8,356 nt of DNA from Candidatus Nitrosopumilus sp. Its GTDB lineage: Archaea; Thermoproteota; Nitrososphaeria; Nitrososphaerales; Nitrosopumilaceae. This document shows, piece after piece, positions 1-5,134 of this stretch; position 1 is the stretch's first letter; every line of letters starts with the position of its first letter. Below the pieces are notes generated by a model. It had not been told where the DNA came from, ran no database searches, and was given only the letters and a program-made list of their open reading frames with translations. Location of the stretch: contig JAEMQG010000092.1 in assembly GCA_022758935.1 (NCBI GenBank), forward strand, positions 1-8,356, given 5' to 3'. A program made the translations under genes and the position numbers.

Positions 1-444
1 CGTGTATCTTCTGATAATCTGCAATATCTTTCACTACAAGATACGGTAGAGATGGCAAAAAAAGTCGGTGGTGAGAACCACGGTTTTAGGTTCATTCAAC
101 TCCCATTCAACATGTACTATGATCAAGTATTACTGGCAAAAAATCAAACACTTGATGGAAATCTTGTCTCTGCACTGGAAGCTGCAATTGCATTGAATAT
201 TGGTGTATTTACCAGCGTGCCGCTAATGCAAGGAAGACTGTTGTCTCCTGGGGCAATGCCTGAATTCAATGATCTAAAACCATCTATTCGTGCATTACAA
301 TTTATTCGCTCTACACCTGGGGTCTTAGCCCCCCTTGTCGGACAAAAATCCCCTCAACACGTATCTGAAAATCTCGAAATCATGAAAATTCCACCAATGC
401 CTGAGGATGAATTTCTTGCATTAGCAAAAAAATTGACCTTGTAA
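1..444 (+). CDS. Aldo/keto reductase family protein, C-terminal part (5' end outside window)
   Basis: The frame is open from base 1 to a TAA at 442-444, so at least 147 residues of the C-terminal part are present; the ATG at 52 is internal. The tail matches the C-terminal half of the aldo/keto reductase TIM barrel: a strand with RFIQLPFNMY, then a helix region with ALNIGVFTSVPL, then PLVGQKSPQHVSENLEI. The last corresponds to the family's conserved C-terminal segment that contacts the 2'-phosphate side of NADP(H), followed by the usual PMPEDEF-type closing helix. The catalytic Asp/Tyr/Lys/His residues lie upstream of the window and cannot be checked. Members are soluble NAD(P)H-dependent oxidoreductases; the substrate cannot be deduced here. 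The next gene follows on the same strand after 72 nt but has its own AT-rich upstream region, so co-transcription is uncertain. Confidence 0.85.
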   Translation, partial: RVSSDNLQYLSLQDTVEMAKKVGGENHGFRFIQLPFNMYYDQVLLAKNQTLDGNLVSALEAAIALNIGVFTSVPLMQGRLLSPGAMPEFNDLKPSIRALQFIRSTPGVLAPLVGQKSPQHVSENLEIMKIPPMPEDEFLALAKKLTL

Positions 445-516
445 ATGAGTTCTATTCTAAAATACATTATTTCATAAAAAATTAATAAACAGGCATCTGT
501 ACATCAATAGAAGAAT

Positions 517-882
517 TTGTCTGCCAAGATTTTAGATTACAATAAAATTTGCAACGATGTCAAGTCTCTTGACCCCAAGATCAGATTTGCAGGTGTAATT
601 AATGAGCGAGGCAGATTGATAGCTGGCGGCATGAAAGAAGATGTAGAACCTCTAGAAAATGAAAAAGATGATGAGATGATTTTCATGGAACTTGCATTAA
701 GAGTAAAAATGAGAAAGGAATTTGACAAACAACTGGGCCATGTAAATTTTGCATTAGCATCAAGGGAACGTGCACTTGCAATTAGTTTCCCAATAAATAA
801 TGATATTTTGTATGTTGTCTCAGAGCCTGATTCCGATTATGGGATACTTCCAAAAAAAATACTGGAAATACTGTACAAGTAA
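517..882 (+). CDS. Small conserved thaumarchaeal protein, DUF6659-like
   Basis: This 121-residue protein starts at TTG (517). It resembles, from memory, a Thaumarchaeota-restricted family (DUF6659) of unknown function. Visible features are the segment DPKIRFAGVINERGRLIAGG (residues 19-38), an acidic patch (ENEKDDE, 47-53), a helix FMELALRVKMRKEF (56-69), and two strand-like stretches near ALAISFPI (86-93) and ILYVVSEP (97-104). The alternation of strand, long helix and strands is reminiscent of Roadblock/profilin-like sensor folds, but that is inference. There is no signal peptide, membrane span or metal cluster. No Shine-Dalgarno site precedes the TTG; an AT-rich AATTAATAAAC lies about 30 nt upstream. 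A T8 run follows the stop, suggesting the transcription unit ends there. Function unknown. Confidence 0.8.
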   Translation: MSAKILDYNKICNDVKSLDPKIRFAGVINERGRLIAGGMKEDVEPLENEKDDEMIFMELALRVKMRKEFDKQLGHVNFALASRERALAISFPINNDILYVVSEPDSDYGILPKKILEILYK

Positions 883-892
883 TTCTAATTCA

Positions 893-900
893 TTTTTTTT
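893..900 (+). terminator. T-run terminator after the DUF6659-like gene
   Basis: Eight consecutive T residues lie 10 nt after the TAA of the upstream gene. Archaeal RNA polymerase terminates on oligo-U tracts without needing a hairpin, and no hairpin is seen. The next gene on this strand begins about 200 nt further on with its own TATA box. Confidence 0.5.
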
Positions 901-1068
901 GTTATCTAATCATGCATCTCTGTTCTGTATGAGACATTAAATCTATGATCTACAATTTGACAAAAAAAGAGTAGGGAAATATTTTAACTATTAAACTAGA
1001 CAAAAAGGATACCGTGGCACTAGACGTTATTCTAATCTTTGATGCAAAAACTAGTTCCTCATGTGTAT

Positions 1069-1077
1069 CTATAAATA
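1069..1077 (+). promoter_or_regulatory. TATA box (box A) for the YHS-domain gene
   Basis: CTATAAATA is centred 26 nt upstream of the GTG start at 1099, the distance at which archaeal TBP/TFB place the transcription start. The transcript is therefore expected to begin at or next to the GTG and be leaderless, which supports that start for this very short gene. Confidence 0.6.
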
Positions 1078-1098
1078 GAATCATCGAGTGAAAAATTC

Positions 1099-1245
1099 GT
1101 GCCAGTAGATCCAGTTTGCGGAATTGAACTTGATGCAGAATTAGCTGTCACACATGATTATGAAGGAAAGAAATTATATTTTTGCTGCAATGGTTGCAGA
1201 AAAATTTTCATAAGAAAACCAAGAAAGTGGAAGAAAAATATCTAG
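1099..1245 (+). CDS. Small YHS-domain metal-binding protein (48 aa)
   Basis: A short frame from GTG encodes 48 residues: it opens with PVDPVCGIELD (2-12) and continues with KLYFCCNGCRKIF (25-37). DPVCGM-type N-termini followed by an aromatic, FCxxxC-type pair define the YHS/TRASH-like family, a treble-clef-like metal-binding module common in copper and heavy-metal handling proteins. Candidate ligands are C7, C29/C30 and C33. The protein is nothing but the domain plus a basic tail (RKPRKWKKN). The GTG start is supported by a TATA box 26 nt upstream and a TAA in frame at 1072-1074; no ribosome site is present, so it is probably leaderless. The stop TAG overlaps the stop of the convergent asparagine-synthase-like gene inside a CTAG palindrome. 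Metal chaperone or sensor is a family-based inference; no metal transporter lies nearby. Confidence 0.8.
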   Translation: MPVDPVCGIELDAELAVTHDYEGKKLYFCCNGCRKIFIRKPRKWKKNI

Positions 1246-2189
1246 ATAGGGAATGCTCCGCACATACGACAAAACTTTGAATCTTCCACACTGAAATTAC
1301 AGTAAGGACAAGAATTTATTCCATGTATTTTTACCGGTATGTCGTACAGCTTCCTGTAGACCTCATAATAGTGCATAGATTCTTTTGTTCTAATCATTAT
1401 CCCATCCTTTTCTTTAATTTTCATTTTCTTTTTTAAAAACACTTGATCACTTATCACCGAATCAAATAGATTTGATAGTCCTGCAGTTCCAGAGCCGTCT
1501 TGCATTGGCGATTTTTCTCTCCAAGTAATTTGTTGAGGTATTTTCCCTTCAAAGGTTTTACGGAGAATCCACTTTCCATGTCTTTTATTACCTTCATCTC
1601 TTATTTTGAGATTTGAAGGAATTTTCTTTGCAAATTCTACTATCTCTTTATCAAGAAATGGGGATTCTACAACAACTCCAAGGGCATTACCAATTTTTTG
1701 AGTTGGAAAATGCATTACGGAGCATATTCTTTGAATCTCCTTATCTAGTTCATCTTCAGATTTGTTTATCAAAAAACTATATCCTGCAAACAGCTCATCT
1801 GCGCCGTCTCCTGTTATTATTCCTGCACTGTTTTGCTCCTTTGCCCATTTTATTGCCAAATACATTACTACATTATTTCGTATTTCTATGTCGTTAAAGT
1901 TTTTTAGAATTTTTATCGTATCTTCTATGGCCCTTAAAATATCCTCAGTACTAACTTGATTAATTGTTAGTGGAATATTGAATTCCTTTGAAACCCTCTG
2001 ACAATATACAAGATCATTTGCAACAAAGTCTTTTGCTATGATTGCTATGGCGTTTGGCTTTTTTTCTTTTAAGAAATATGCAATGATTGTACTATCCAAT
2101 CCTCCTGATAATGCAATCGTGTTTGATCTACAAGAATCACATGATTCCTTTAGCATCTGATACAATTTTTTGGAAATGTCTTCCAACAA
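1242..2189 (-). CDS. Stand-alone asparagine-synthase-type ATP-pyrophosphatase domain protein with C-terminal zinc ribbon
   Basis: The 315-residue protein has the PP-loop SGGLDST at 28-34, GDGADELFAGY at 127-137, SPFLD at 176-180 and WREKSPMQDGSG at 223-234. These are the signature blocks of the C-terminal synthetase domain of asparagine synthase B, which adenylates aspartate and transfers ammonia. The N-terminal glutaminase domain is absent (no catalytic Cys2), so it would need free ammonia, a separate amidotransferase, or a different substrate. In E. coli AsnB the second block reads GEG; here Asp128 replaces that Glu. A C-terminal four-cysteine zinc ribbon (C294, C297, C307, C310) is added, and an N-terminal CxxC (C17, C20) is also present. 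The start is one of two adjacent TTG codons (2189 or 2186), since a stop lies immediately upstream; a TATA-like TATTTTAA on this strand sits about 24 nt away. Asparagine synthesis is plausible, but another amide- or AMP-forming reaction is possible. Confidence 0.85.
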   Translation of the reverse strand: MLEDISKKLYQMLKESCDSCRSNTIALSGGLDSTIIAYFLKEKKPNAIAIIAKDFVANDLVYCQRVSKEFNIPLTINQVSTEDILRAIEDTIKILKNFNDIEIRNNVVMYLAIKWAKEQNSAGIITGDGADELFAGYSFLINKSEDELDKEIQRICSVMHFPTQKIGNALGVVVESPFLDKEIVEFAKKIPSNLKIRDEGNKRHGKWILRKTFEGKIPQQITWREKSPMQDGSGTAGLSNLFDSVISDQVFLKKKMKIKEKDGIMIRTKESMHYYEVYRKLYDIPVKIHGINSCPYCNFSVEDSKFCRMCGAFPI

Positions 2190-2207
2190 CTAGAGCATGT
2201 TTCTGAA

Positions 2208-2217
2208 ATTAAAATAG
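2208..2217 (-). promoter_or_regulatory. TATA-like box for the asparagine-synthase-like gene
   Basis: Read on the minus strand this is CTATTTTAAT, about 23-26 nt upstream of the paired TTG codons at 2189 and 2186. The spacing predicts a leaderless transcript and leaves either TTG as start. The divergent regulator promoter lies about 60 bp away, so the two genes share a compact AT-rich control region. Confidence 0.4.
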
Positions 2218-2270
2218 GTTGGCCTAATTAATTTTTAATTCATAATTTAGGCATTTGTCTCTATTGCAAA

Positions 2271-2279
2271 CTTTAAATC
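2271..2279 (+). promoter_or_regulatory. TATA box for the HTH regulator gene
   Basis: CTTTAAATC is centred about 28 nt upstream of the ATG at 2303, typical of a leaderless archaeal promoter. No ribosome binding site is present between the box and the ATG. Confidence 0.5.
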
Positions 2280-2302
2280 CTTTATGACAACTTTGTGGAT
2301 TA

Positions 2303-2719
2303 ATGTTGCTCCCTGCAGAAATTGAATCAAAATCTCTAATCCCTGCGTTAAGAGCTATTCTTGCAAAAAAACTAGCAGAAGATCATAGTATTCGTGAAGA
2401 CGAAATCTCAAAAATGCTGGGTGTTACACAAGCAGCCGTGAGCAATTACATCCGTGGAACACGTGGTGACCCATCTTTGATTGCAAAGCTTTTGGCAGAA
2501 AAGCAAGTTGCCACTTTGATTAATGAATTAACTGATAATCTATCGTCTGATATGGCCTATACTCCATCAAGCCTCTCAAAATTCATTGGTCTTTGTAATT
2601 ATATTAAATCAAGTTTGTTAATTTGTGAAATTCATCATAATCTTGAATCTAACATTGATGAAAAAATTTGTAAGGAATGCGAAAACATGCTCCTAAAAGG
2701 GCCTGGAAGCGTTTACTAG
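2303..2719 (+). CDS. HTH (XRE-like) transcriptional regulator, COG2522-type, with C-terminal cysteine cluster
   Basis: The 138-residue protein opens with IPALRAILAKKLAED (13-27), then a helix-turn-helix EDEISKMLGVTQAAVSNYIRG (32-52), whose VTQAAVSNY is the recognition helix of the Cro/C1 type. This arrangement matches the archaeal COG2522 group of predicted regulators. The C-terminal half holds C98, C108, H111/H112 and CKEC (123-126), a pattern able to bind a metal or an Fe-S cluster; this is inference. No membrane segment is seen. The ATG is supported by a TATA box 28 nt upstream. The gene diverges from the asparagine-synthase-like gene and converges with alba, sharing the CTAG of the two stop codons. 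The target is unknown; the divergent neighbour or autoregulation are the simplest guesses. Confidence 0.85.
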   Translation: MLLPAEIESKSLIPALRAILAKKLAEDHSIREDEISKMLGVTQAAVSNYIRGTRGDPSLIAKLLAEKQVATLINELTDNLSSDMAYTPSSLSKFIGLCNYIKSSLLICEIHHNLESNIDEKICKECENMLLKGPGSVY

Positions 2720-3030
2720 AATTTAATTAAAATTATTTCAATATTTGAAGTCATACTTCCAATACCTGCAGCAGCTTCTGTATCAAGTTTGATTTTTTCA
2801 ACTTTTGAATTTCCATGCATCATCTTTTCTGTAATGATGTTTGCAACAGCAACTGCATTTGGAATAGAATTTCCAACTGCTCTGAGAATGACCCTCTTTT
2901 TGTTTCCAAGTATCGGTAACAGATCTATGGCTGATTGCATGACCGGGTCATTTCTAATGTAAACTATGGTGTCTTCAGATTTATTGATCTGCTCTAGACC
3001 ATGTTCTTGTTTAATCTCTTCCATGAGCAT
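2716..3030 (-). CDS. albA: Alba-family DNA/RNA-binding chromatin protein
   Basis: The 104-residue protein matches Alba (Sac10b): VYIRNDPVMQSAIDLLPIL (23-41) corresponds to the first strand and helix, KRVILRAVGNSIPNAVAVANII (45-66) to the second strand and helix, and the end IEIILIKF to the last strand. Alba dimers coat DNA and RNA. The family's usual 'KKPVMNY' is here RNDPVMQ (26-32), so the well-known acetylated lysine of Sulfolobus Alba (K16) is not conserved. There is a 20-residue acidic N-terminal extension (EEIKQEHGLEQ). Start could be ATG 3030 or ATG 3024, two codons later. The gene lies 55 nt downstream of rpoK on the same strand; an AT-rich CTTAATAG about 31 nt upstream of the ATG may be its own promoter. 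Its TAG stop is embedded in the same CTAG as the stop of the opposing regulator gene. Confidence 0.9.
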   Translation of the reverse strand: MLMEEIKQEHGLEQINKSEDTIVYIRNDPVMQSAIDLLPILGNKKRVILRAVGNSIPNAVAVANIITEKMMHGNSKVEKIKLDTEAAAGIGSMTSNIEIILIKF

Positions 3031-3085
3031 TATTCAACAATTTGCAATTTTGTGTTCTATTAAGTTTTATCGACGATTGATTCAC

Positions 3086-3676
3086 TTAATCAAAGTAATC
3101 AATTGGTATATTTTGATAATCTCCGTTTGGAAGCACTCTTCTAATGGTAATTGGTATTACTCTTTGTTCCAACTCTTCCATTGCGATATCTAGTGAAATT
3201 CTTGCAGTTTTTGGAATTGGGATAAATGGTGGTGCACCTAAAGATAATTGTAACGCTCTTGCACCCATGATTCTTGCTTTTTCAAATCTTGTCATTGTTG
3301 GAGGCCCAATTGTTATTTTGCCTTTTTCACAAGGAATCTCTATTGGCTCATGTTCTTCAATTGTTTCAACCACCTCTCTATTTTCGATCTCTTTGATTCT
3401 TTTTTCAAGCGCATCTTGTTGTTTTTCAGTTAATGGTTCAAGCCCTTCATTTTTCTCAATTAATTTTCGGTAAGTATCCAATGCTTTGTTTAATCCTGTG
3501 TTTACCTCAACATCGCCTTCGAAAACTTCTTCTACTTCTGGAGCTTCTACAAATTCTTCCGGCTCTTCAACAATTAATTCTGGTTCGTTAGGATCCGACA
3601 AGTACAGAAATTCTTTTAAAGCGTTATATAATCCAATAATTCTAAAGTTTGAATTGAGTTCTTCATCAGTCTCCAA
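3086..3676 (-). CDS. rpoK: DNA-directed RNA polymerase subunit K (RpoK/Rpb6/omega) with long acidic N-terminal extension
   Basis: Residues 127-190 are a full RpoK: MTRFEKARIMGARALQLSLG (128-147), then a PKTARISLDIAMEELEQRVI stretch (155-174) and PITIRR (175-180). This is the conserved Rpb6/omega core that clamps the largest RNA polymerase subunit during assembly. Stand-alone archaeal RpoK is usually only about 55-95 residues; here 196. The extra N-terminal 120 residues are very acidic (EEPEEFVEAPEVEEVFEGD, 37-55) followed by a lysine/glutamate helix likely to be coiled coil (about 62-108). Start is taken as TTG 3676; the frame stays open upstream but would run into the divergent gene. A minus-strand CATAATTTC at about 3694-3702 could be its TATA box, overlapping the neighbour's start codon. 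Alba follows 55 nt downstream. A shorter protein starting at the internal ATG (M128) is the alternative. Confidence 0.9.
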   Translation of the reverse strand: METDEELNSNFRIIGLYNALKEFLYLSDPNEPELIVEEPEEFVEAPEVEEVFEGDVEVNTGLNKALDTYRKLIEKNEGLEPLTEKQQDALEKRIKEIENREVVETIEEHEPIEIPCEKGKITIGPPTMTRFEKARIMGARALQLSLGAPPFIPIPKTARISLDIAMEELEQRVIPITIRRVLPNGDYQNIPIDYFD

Positions 3677-3698
3677 AAAAAAGTTGGTTTTAGAAATT

Positions 3699-4040
3699 AT
3701 GGGAAAATCAAAGATTCCAATTGATCTAAAACGTCACTTATCCCCCCGAACAGTCGGCGCAATAATGAGGTCCTTACCATTGGAGGGACATGCACATTTT
3801 CTAGGAAAAAACATTGTTTATTTTGAATCCGTAGTTGACTCCGGAACTGAAAGAGCTAAAAAAGAATTCAAAAAGGGAGATGTTGCATTTTTTTCATCTG
3901 CTGGAAGTATGTGTTTTTTTATTGAAGACACATCTCCTGGAAAAATAATGACACCAATTGGAAAAATATTGGAAAACATAGAATCGTTAAAGAATGTAAA
4001 ATCCGGAGATGTTTTTCGTCTCTACGAAGAAACTGGTTGA
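3699..4040 (+). CDS. Cyclophilin-like fold protein, DUF369/COG2164 family
   Basis: The 113-residue protein begins MGKSKIPIDL; the frame is open further upstream, but that part is antisense to rpoK and serine-rich low complexity, so ATG 3699 is chosen. The body matches the archaeal/bacterial cyclophilin-like DUF369 family: SLPLEGHAHFLGKNIVYFE (25-43), KKGDVAFFSSAGSMCFFIE (58-76), TPIGKI (85-90) and VKSGDVFRLYE (100-110). The fold is a small beta barrel; prolyl isomerase activity is not established for this family and the biological role is unknown. Start codons of this gene and rpoK are only 22 bp apart, divergent. No good TATA box is found 26 nt upstream. The 3' end overlaps the end of the S25e gene on the opposite strand by 19 nt. 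Confidence 0.8.
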   Translation: MGKSKIPIDLKRHLSPRTVGAIMRSLPLEGHAHFLGKNIVYFESVVDSGTERAKKEFKKGDVAFFSSAGSMCFFIEDTSPGKIMTPIGKILENIESLKNVKSGDVFRLYEETG

Positions 4041-4342
4041 TAGATATGATGACCACTATATCCACCAACGCGTTTAACCAATCCCTTCTTTGTCAAATCT
4101 ATTAGAAATGCATTTGCTGCGGAAATTTTAACACCTGTCTGTCTTGCAAGATCATGCATTGTTATTACTTTGGCATTTTGTATTATTTTCATTGCTTCTT
4201 TTTCATTTACCATGACTGTGATCTCTGCTTTACGTGCTCCGCCCTCTCCCTTTTCTTTTCTACCTTTTTTTGAATCCTTTGAATCCTTTGATCCTTGAGT
4301 TTTATCTTGCTTGGCCGCAGTAACTTTTTTTGTTCCACCCAT
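4022..4342 (-). CDS. rps25e: Ribosomal protein S25e
   Basis: The 106-residue protein starts MGGTKK, has a lysine-rich disordered N-terminus (residues 5-38, with repeats of KDS) and a winged-helix C-terminal domain: ITVMVNEKEAMKIIQNAKVI (41-60), TMHDLARQTGVKISAANAFL (61-80), then LTKKGLVKRV and HHIYQPV. This is the eukaryotic/archaeal small-subunit protein S25e (head of the 30S near the tRNA exit region). The frame stays open upstream to an ATG at 4387, but a strong TATA box GTTTATAAG sits at 4365-4373, 27 nt before ATG 4342, so translation must begin at 4342 on a leaderless mRNA. It converges on the DUF369 gene with 19 nt overlap and diverges from the small zinc protein gene. Confidence 0.9.
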   Translation of the reverse strand: MGGTKKVTAAKQDKTQGSKDSKDSKKGRKEKGEGGARKAEITVMVNEKEAMKIIQNAKVITMHDLARQTGVKISAANAFLIDLTKKGLVKRVGGYSGHHIYQPVSS

Positions 4343-4364
4343 AATCTGAGAAAAAAATATTCCT

Positions 4365-4373
4365 CTTATAAAC
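4365..4373 (-). promoter_or_regulatory. TATA box for the S25e gene
   Basis: Minus-strand GTTTATAAG is centred about 27 nt upstream of ATG 4342. It fixes the start of the ribosomal protein and rules out the upstream in-frame ATG at 4387, which would precede the promoter. Confidence 0.6.
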
Positions 4374-4451
4374 GATGTATAATACATAAATCAAAAATGG
4401 ATTCATACTTTTACAGAACAAAATCTAGTCATATCTGCCTACAAAAATTTC

Positions 4452-4463
4452 AAATATAAATAA
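4452..4463 (+). promoter_or_regulatory. TATA box for the 70-aa zinc-finger-like gene
   Basis: AAATATAAATAA is centred about 27 nt upstream of ATG 4484, predicting a leaderless transcript. It lies about 85 bp from the divergent S25e TATA box. Confidence 0.6.
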
Positions 4464-4483
4464 CATCTTGATTCTATCTAATC

Positions 4484-4696
4484 ATGGGTGTTATTTCCAA
4501 AGGTGCAAAATGTAATGTTGAGGGTTGCGAAAAAGAAGGCGCCCGTTCATTAAACACCGCCAAAGTAGAAAATGCCGGCTTGCGTGTAAACTCTGCTGGT
4601 AAAAAGACTGTTCTCTGCAAAGATCATTACAAAGAATGGAAAAAAGAATCTAAAGATGATAGGGACCTAGAACGTGCTCGTTTTAACAAGTTTTAG
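4484..4696 (+). CDS. Small zinc-finger-like protein of unknown function (70 aa)
   Basis: The 70-residue protein has C10-x4-C15 and C45-x2-H48, a four-ligand set that would make one zinc site holding two strands together, with a middle segment (RSLNTAKVENAGLRV, 21-35). The C-terminal third is highly charged (YKEWKKESKDDRDLERARF), suggesting nucleic-acid or ribosome contact. No signal peptide or membrane segment is visible. The ATG is fixed by the TATA box 27 nt upstream. It diverges from S25e, so a link to translation is possible but not shown. I do not recognise a named family; it looks like a conserved thaumarchaeal small protein. T-rich sequence directly after the stop is a likely terminator. 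Confidence 0.8.
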   Translation: MGVISKGAKCNVEGCEKEGARSLNTAKVENAGLRVNSAGKKTVLCKDHYKEWKKESKDDRDLERARFNKF

Positions 4697-4722
4697 TTTT
4701 TCTTAATTTTCTTTACTTTTTG
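4697..4722 (+). terminator. T-rich terminator after the small zinc protein gene
   Basis: Several T4-T5 runs follow the TAG within 26 nt, without a hairpin. This is the usual form of an archaeal intrinsic terminator. Confidence 0.45.
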
Positions 4723-4788
4723 TTTATAATCCCTTTCTAGATTTTTTAATGACTCTGCTGTAATTTTTCATAAACCCCAACTAGTCTT

Positions 4789-4977
4789 TTATACAGTTTT
4801 TTTTGATTTTTGATTAATAATGACACACAGTGTAAAAATCGAGAATGCTACTGTGTTGTCTACATAAACTCTTATCATGTCATGACGAGCATCTTGAACT
4901 TTACCCCATCTTTTTTCTTCCTACAAAGTTGCACCTGATAATTCAACAGTATCTAGTTTTGCGTTTGTGATTTGCAT
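4789..4977 (-). pseudogene. Possible decayed small gene with one in-frame amber stop
   Basis: From ATG 4977 the minus strand reads 18 residues beginning MQITNAKLDTVELSGATL, then a TAG at 4921-4923, then 43 further open codons (EEKRWGKVQDARHDMIRVYV and on through a hydrophobic end) to a TAA at 4789-4791. The composition on both sides of the TAG is protein-like and the frame is unbroken, so a single nonsense mutation in a roughly 62-residue gene is a reasonable reading. Alternatives are chance (short frames are common in AT-rich DNA), two separate tiny ORFs, or a sequencing error. No family is recognised and no convincing TATA box sits 26 nt upstream. Confidence 0.35.
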
Positions 4978-5108
4978 GACATATTACATCAAATCAGTTC
5001 TTTGTAATATTTGATCTAAAAGTAGATTTTTGTTTTACAGTGTTTTTGTAGCGGCTTCACCAAGTTCAGTCATTTCTGATTTTTTTGAATTATATGAATT
5101 GATACTTA

Positions 5109-5134
5109 CTCGATTATTTTTTTACAAAATCGAG
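5109..5134. repeat. Inverted repeat / hairpin
   Basis: CTCGATT at 5109-5115 and AATCGAG at 5128-5134 form a perfect 7-bp stem with a 12-nt T-rich loop. It lies about 90 bp upstream of the gene at 5226 and could be a regulator site, an RNA hairpin at the end of a transcript, or a chance match. Confidence 0.35.

Noticed and set aside
1014..1091. 25-residue plus-strand frame from GTG 1014
   Set aside because: Too short, no domain, and it overlaps the TATA box of the YHS gene; no independent support.
1613..1959. Two plus-strand open frames inside the asparagine-synthase-like gene
   Set aside because: Antisense shadows of a gene with clear conserved motifs; no promoter or family.
3486..3698. In-frame upstream extension of the DUF369 gene (71 residues, serine/threonine-rich)
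   Set aside because: It is the antisense of the acidic part of rpoK; GAA/GAG codons read backwards give a serine-rich shadow. The family begins at about ATG 3699.
4343..4387. 15-residue N-terminal extension of S25e from ATG 4387
   Set aside because: The TATA box at 4365-4373 lies inside it, and S25e proteins normally begin at the MGG(T/A)K sequence.
4820..4867. 15-residue plus-strand frame starting MTHSVKIE, with a TATA-like TTTATAC about 30 nt upstream
   Set aside because: Too short to support and antisense to the broken minus-strand frame; the promoter match alone is weak.
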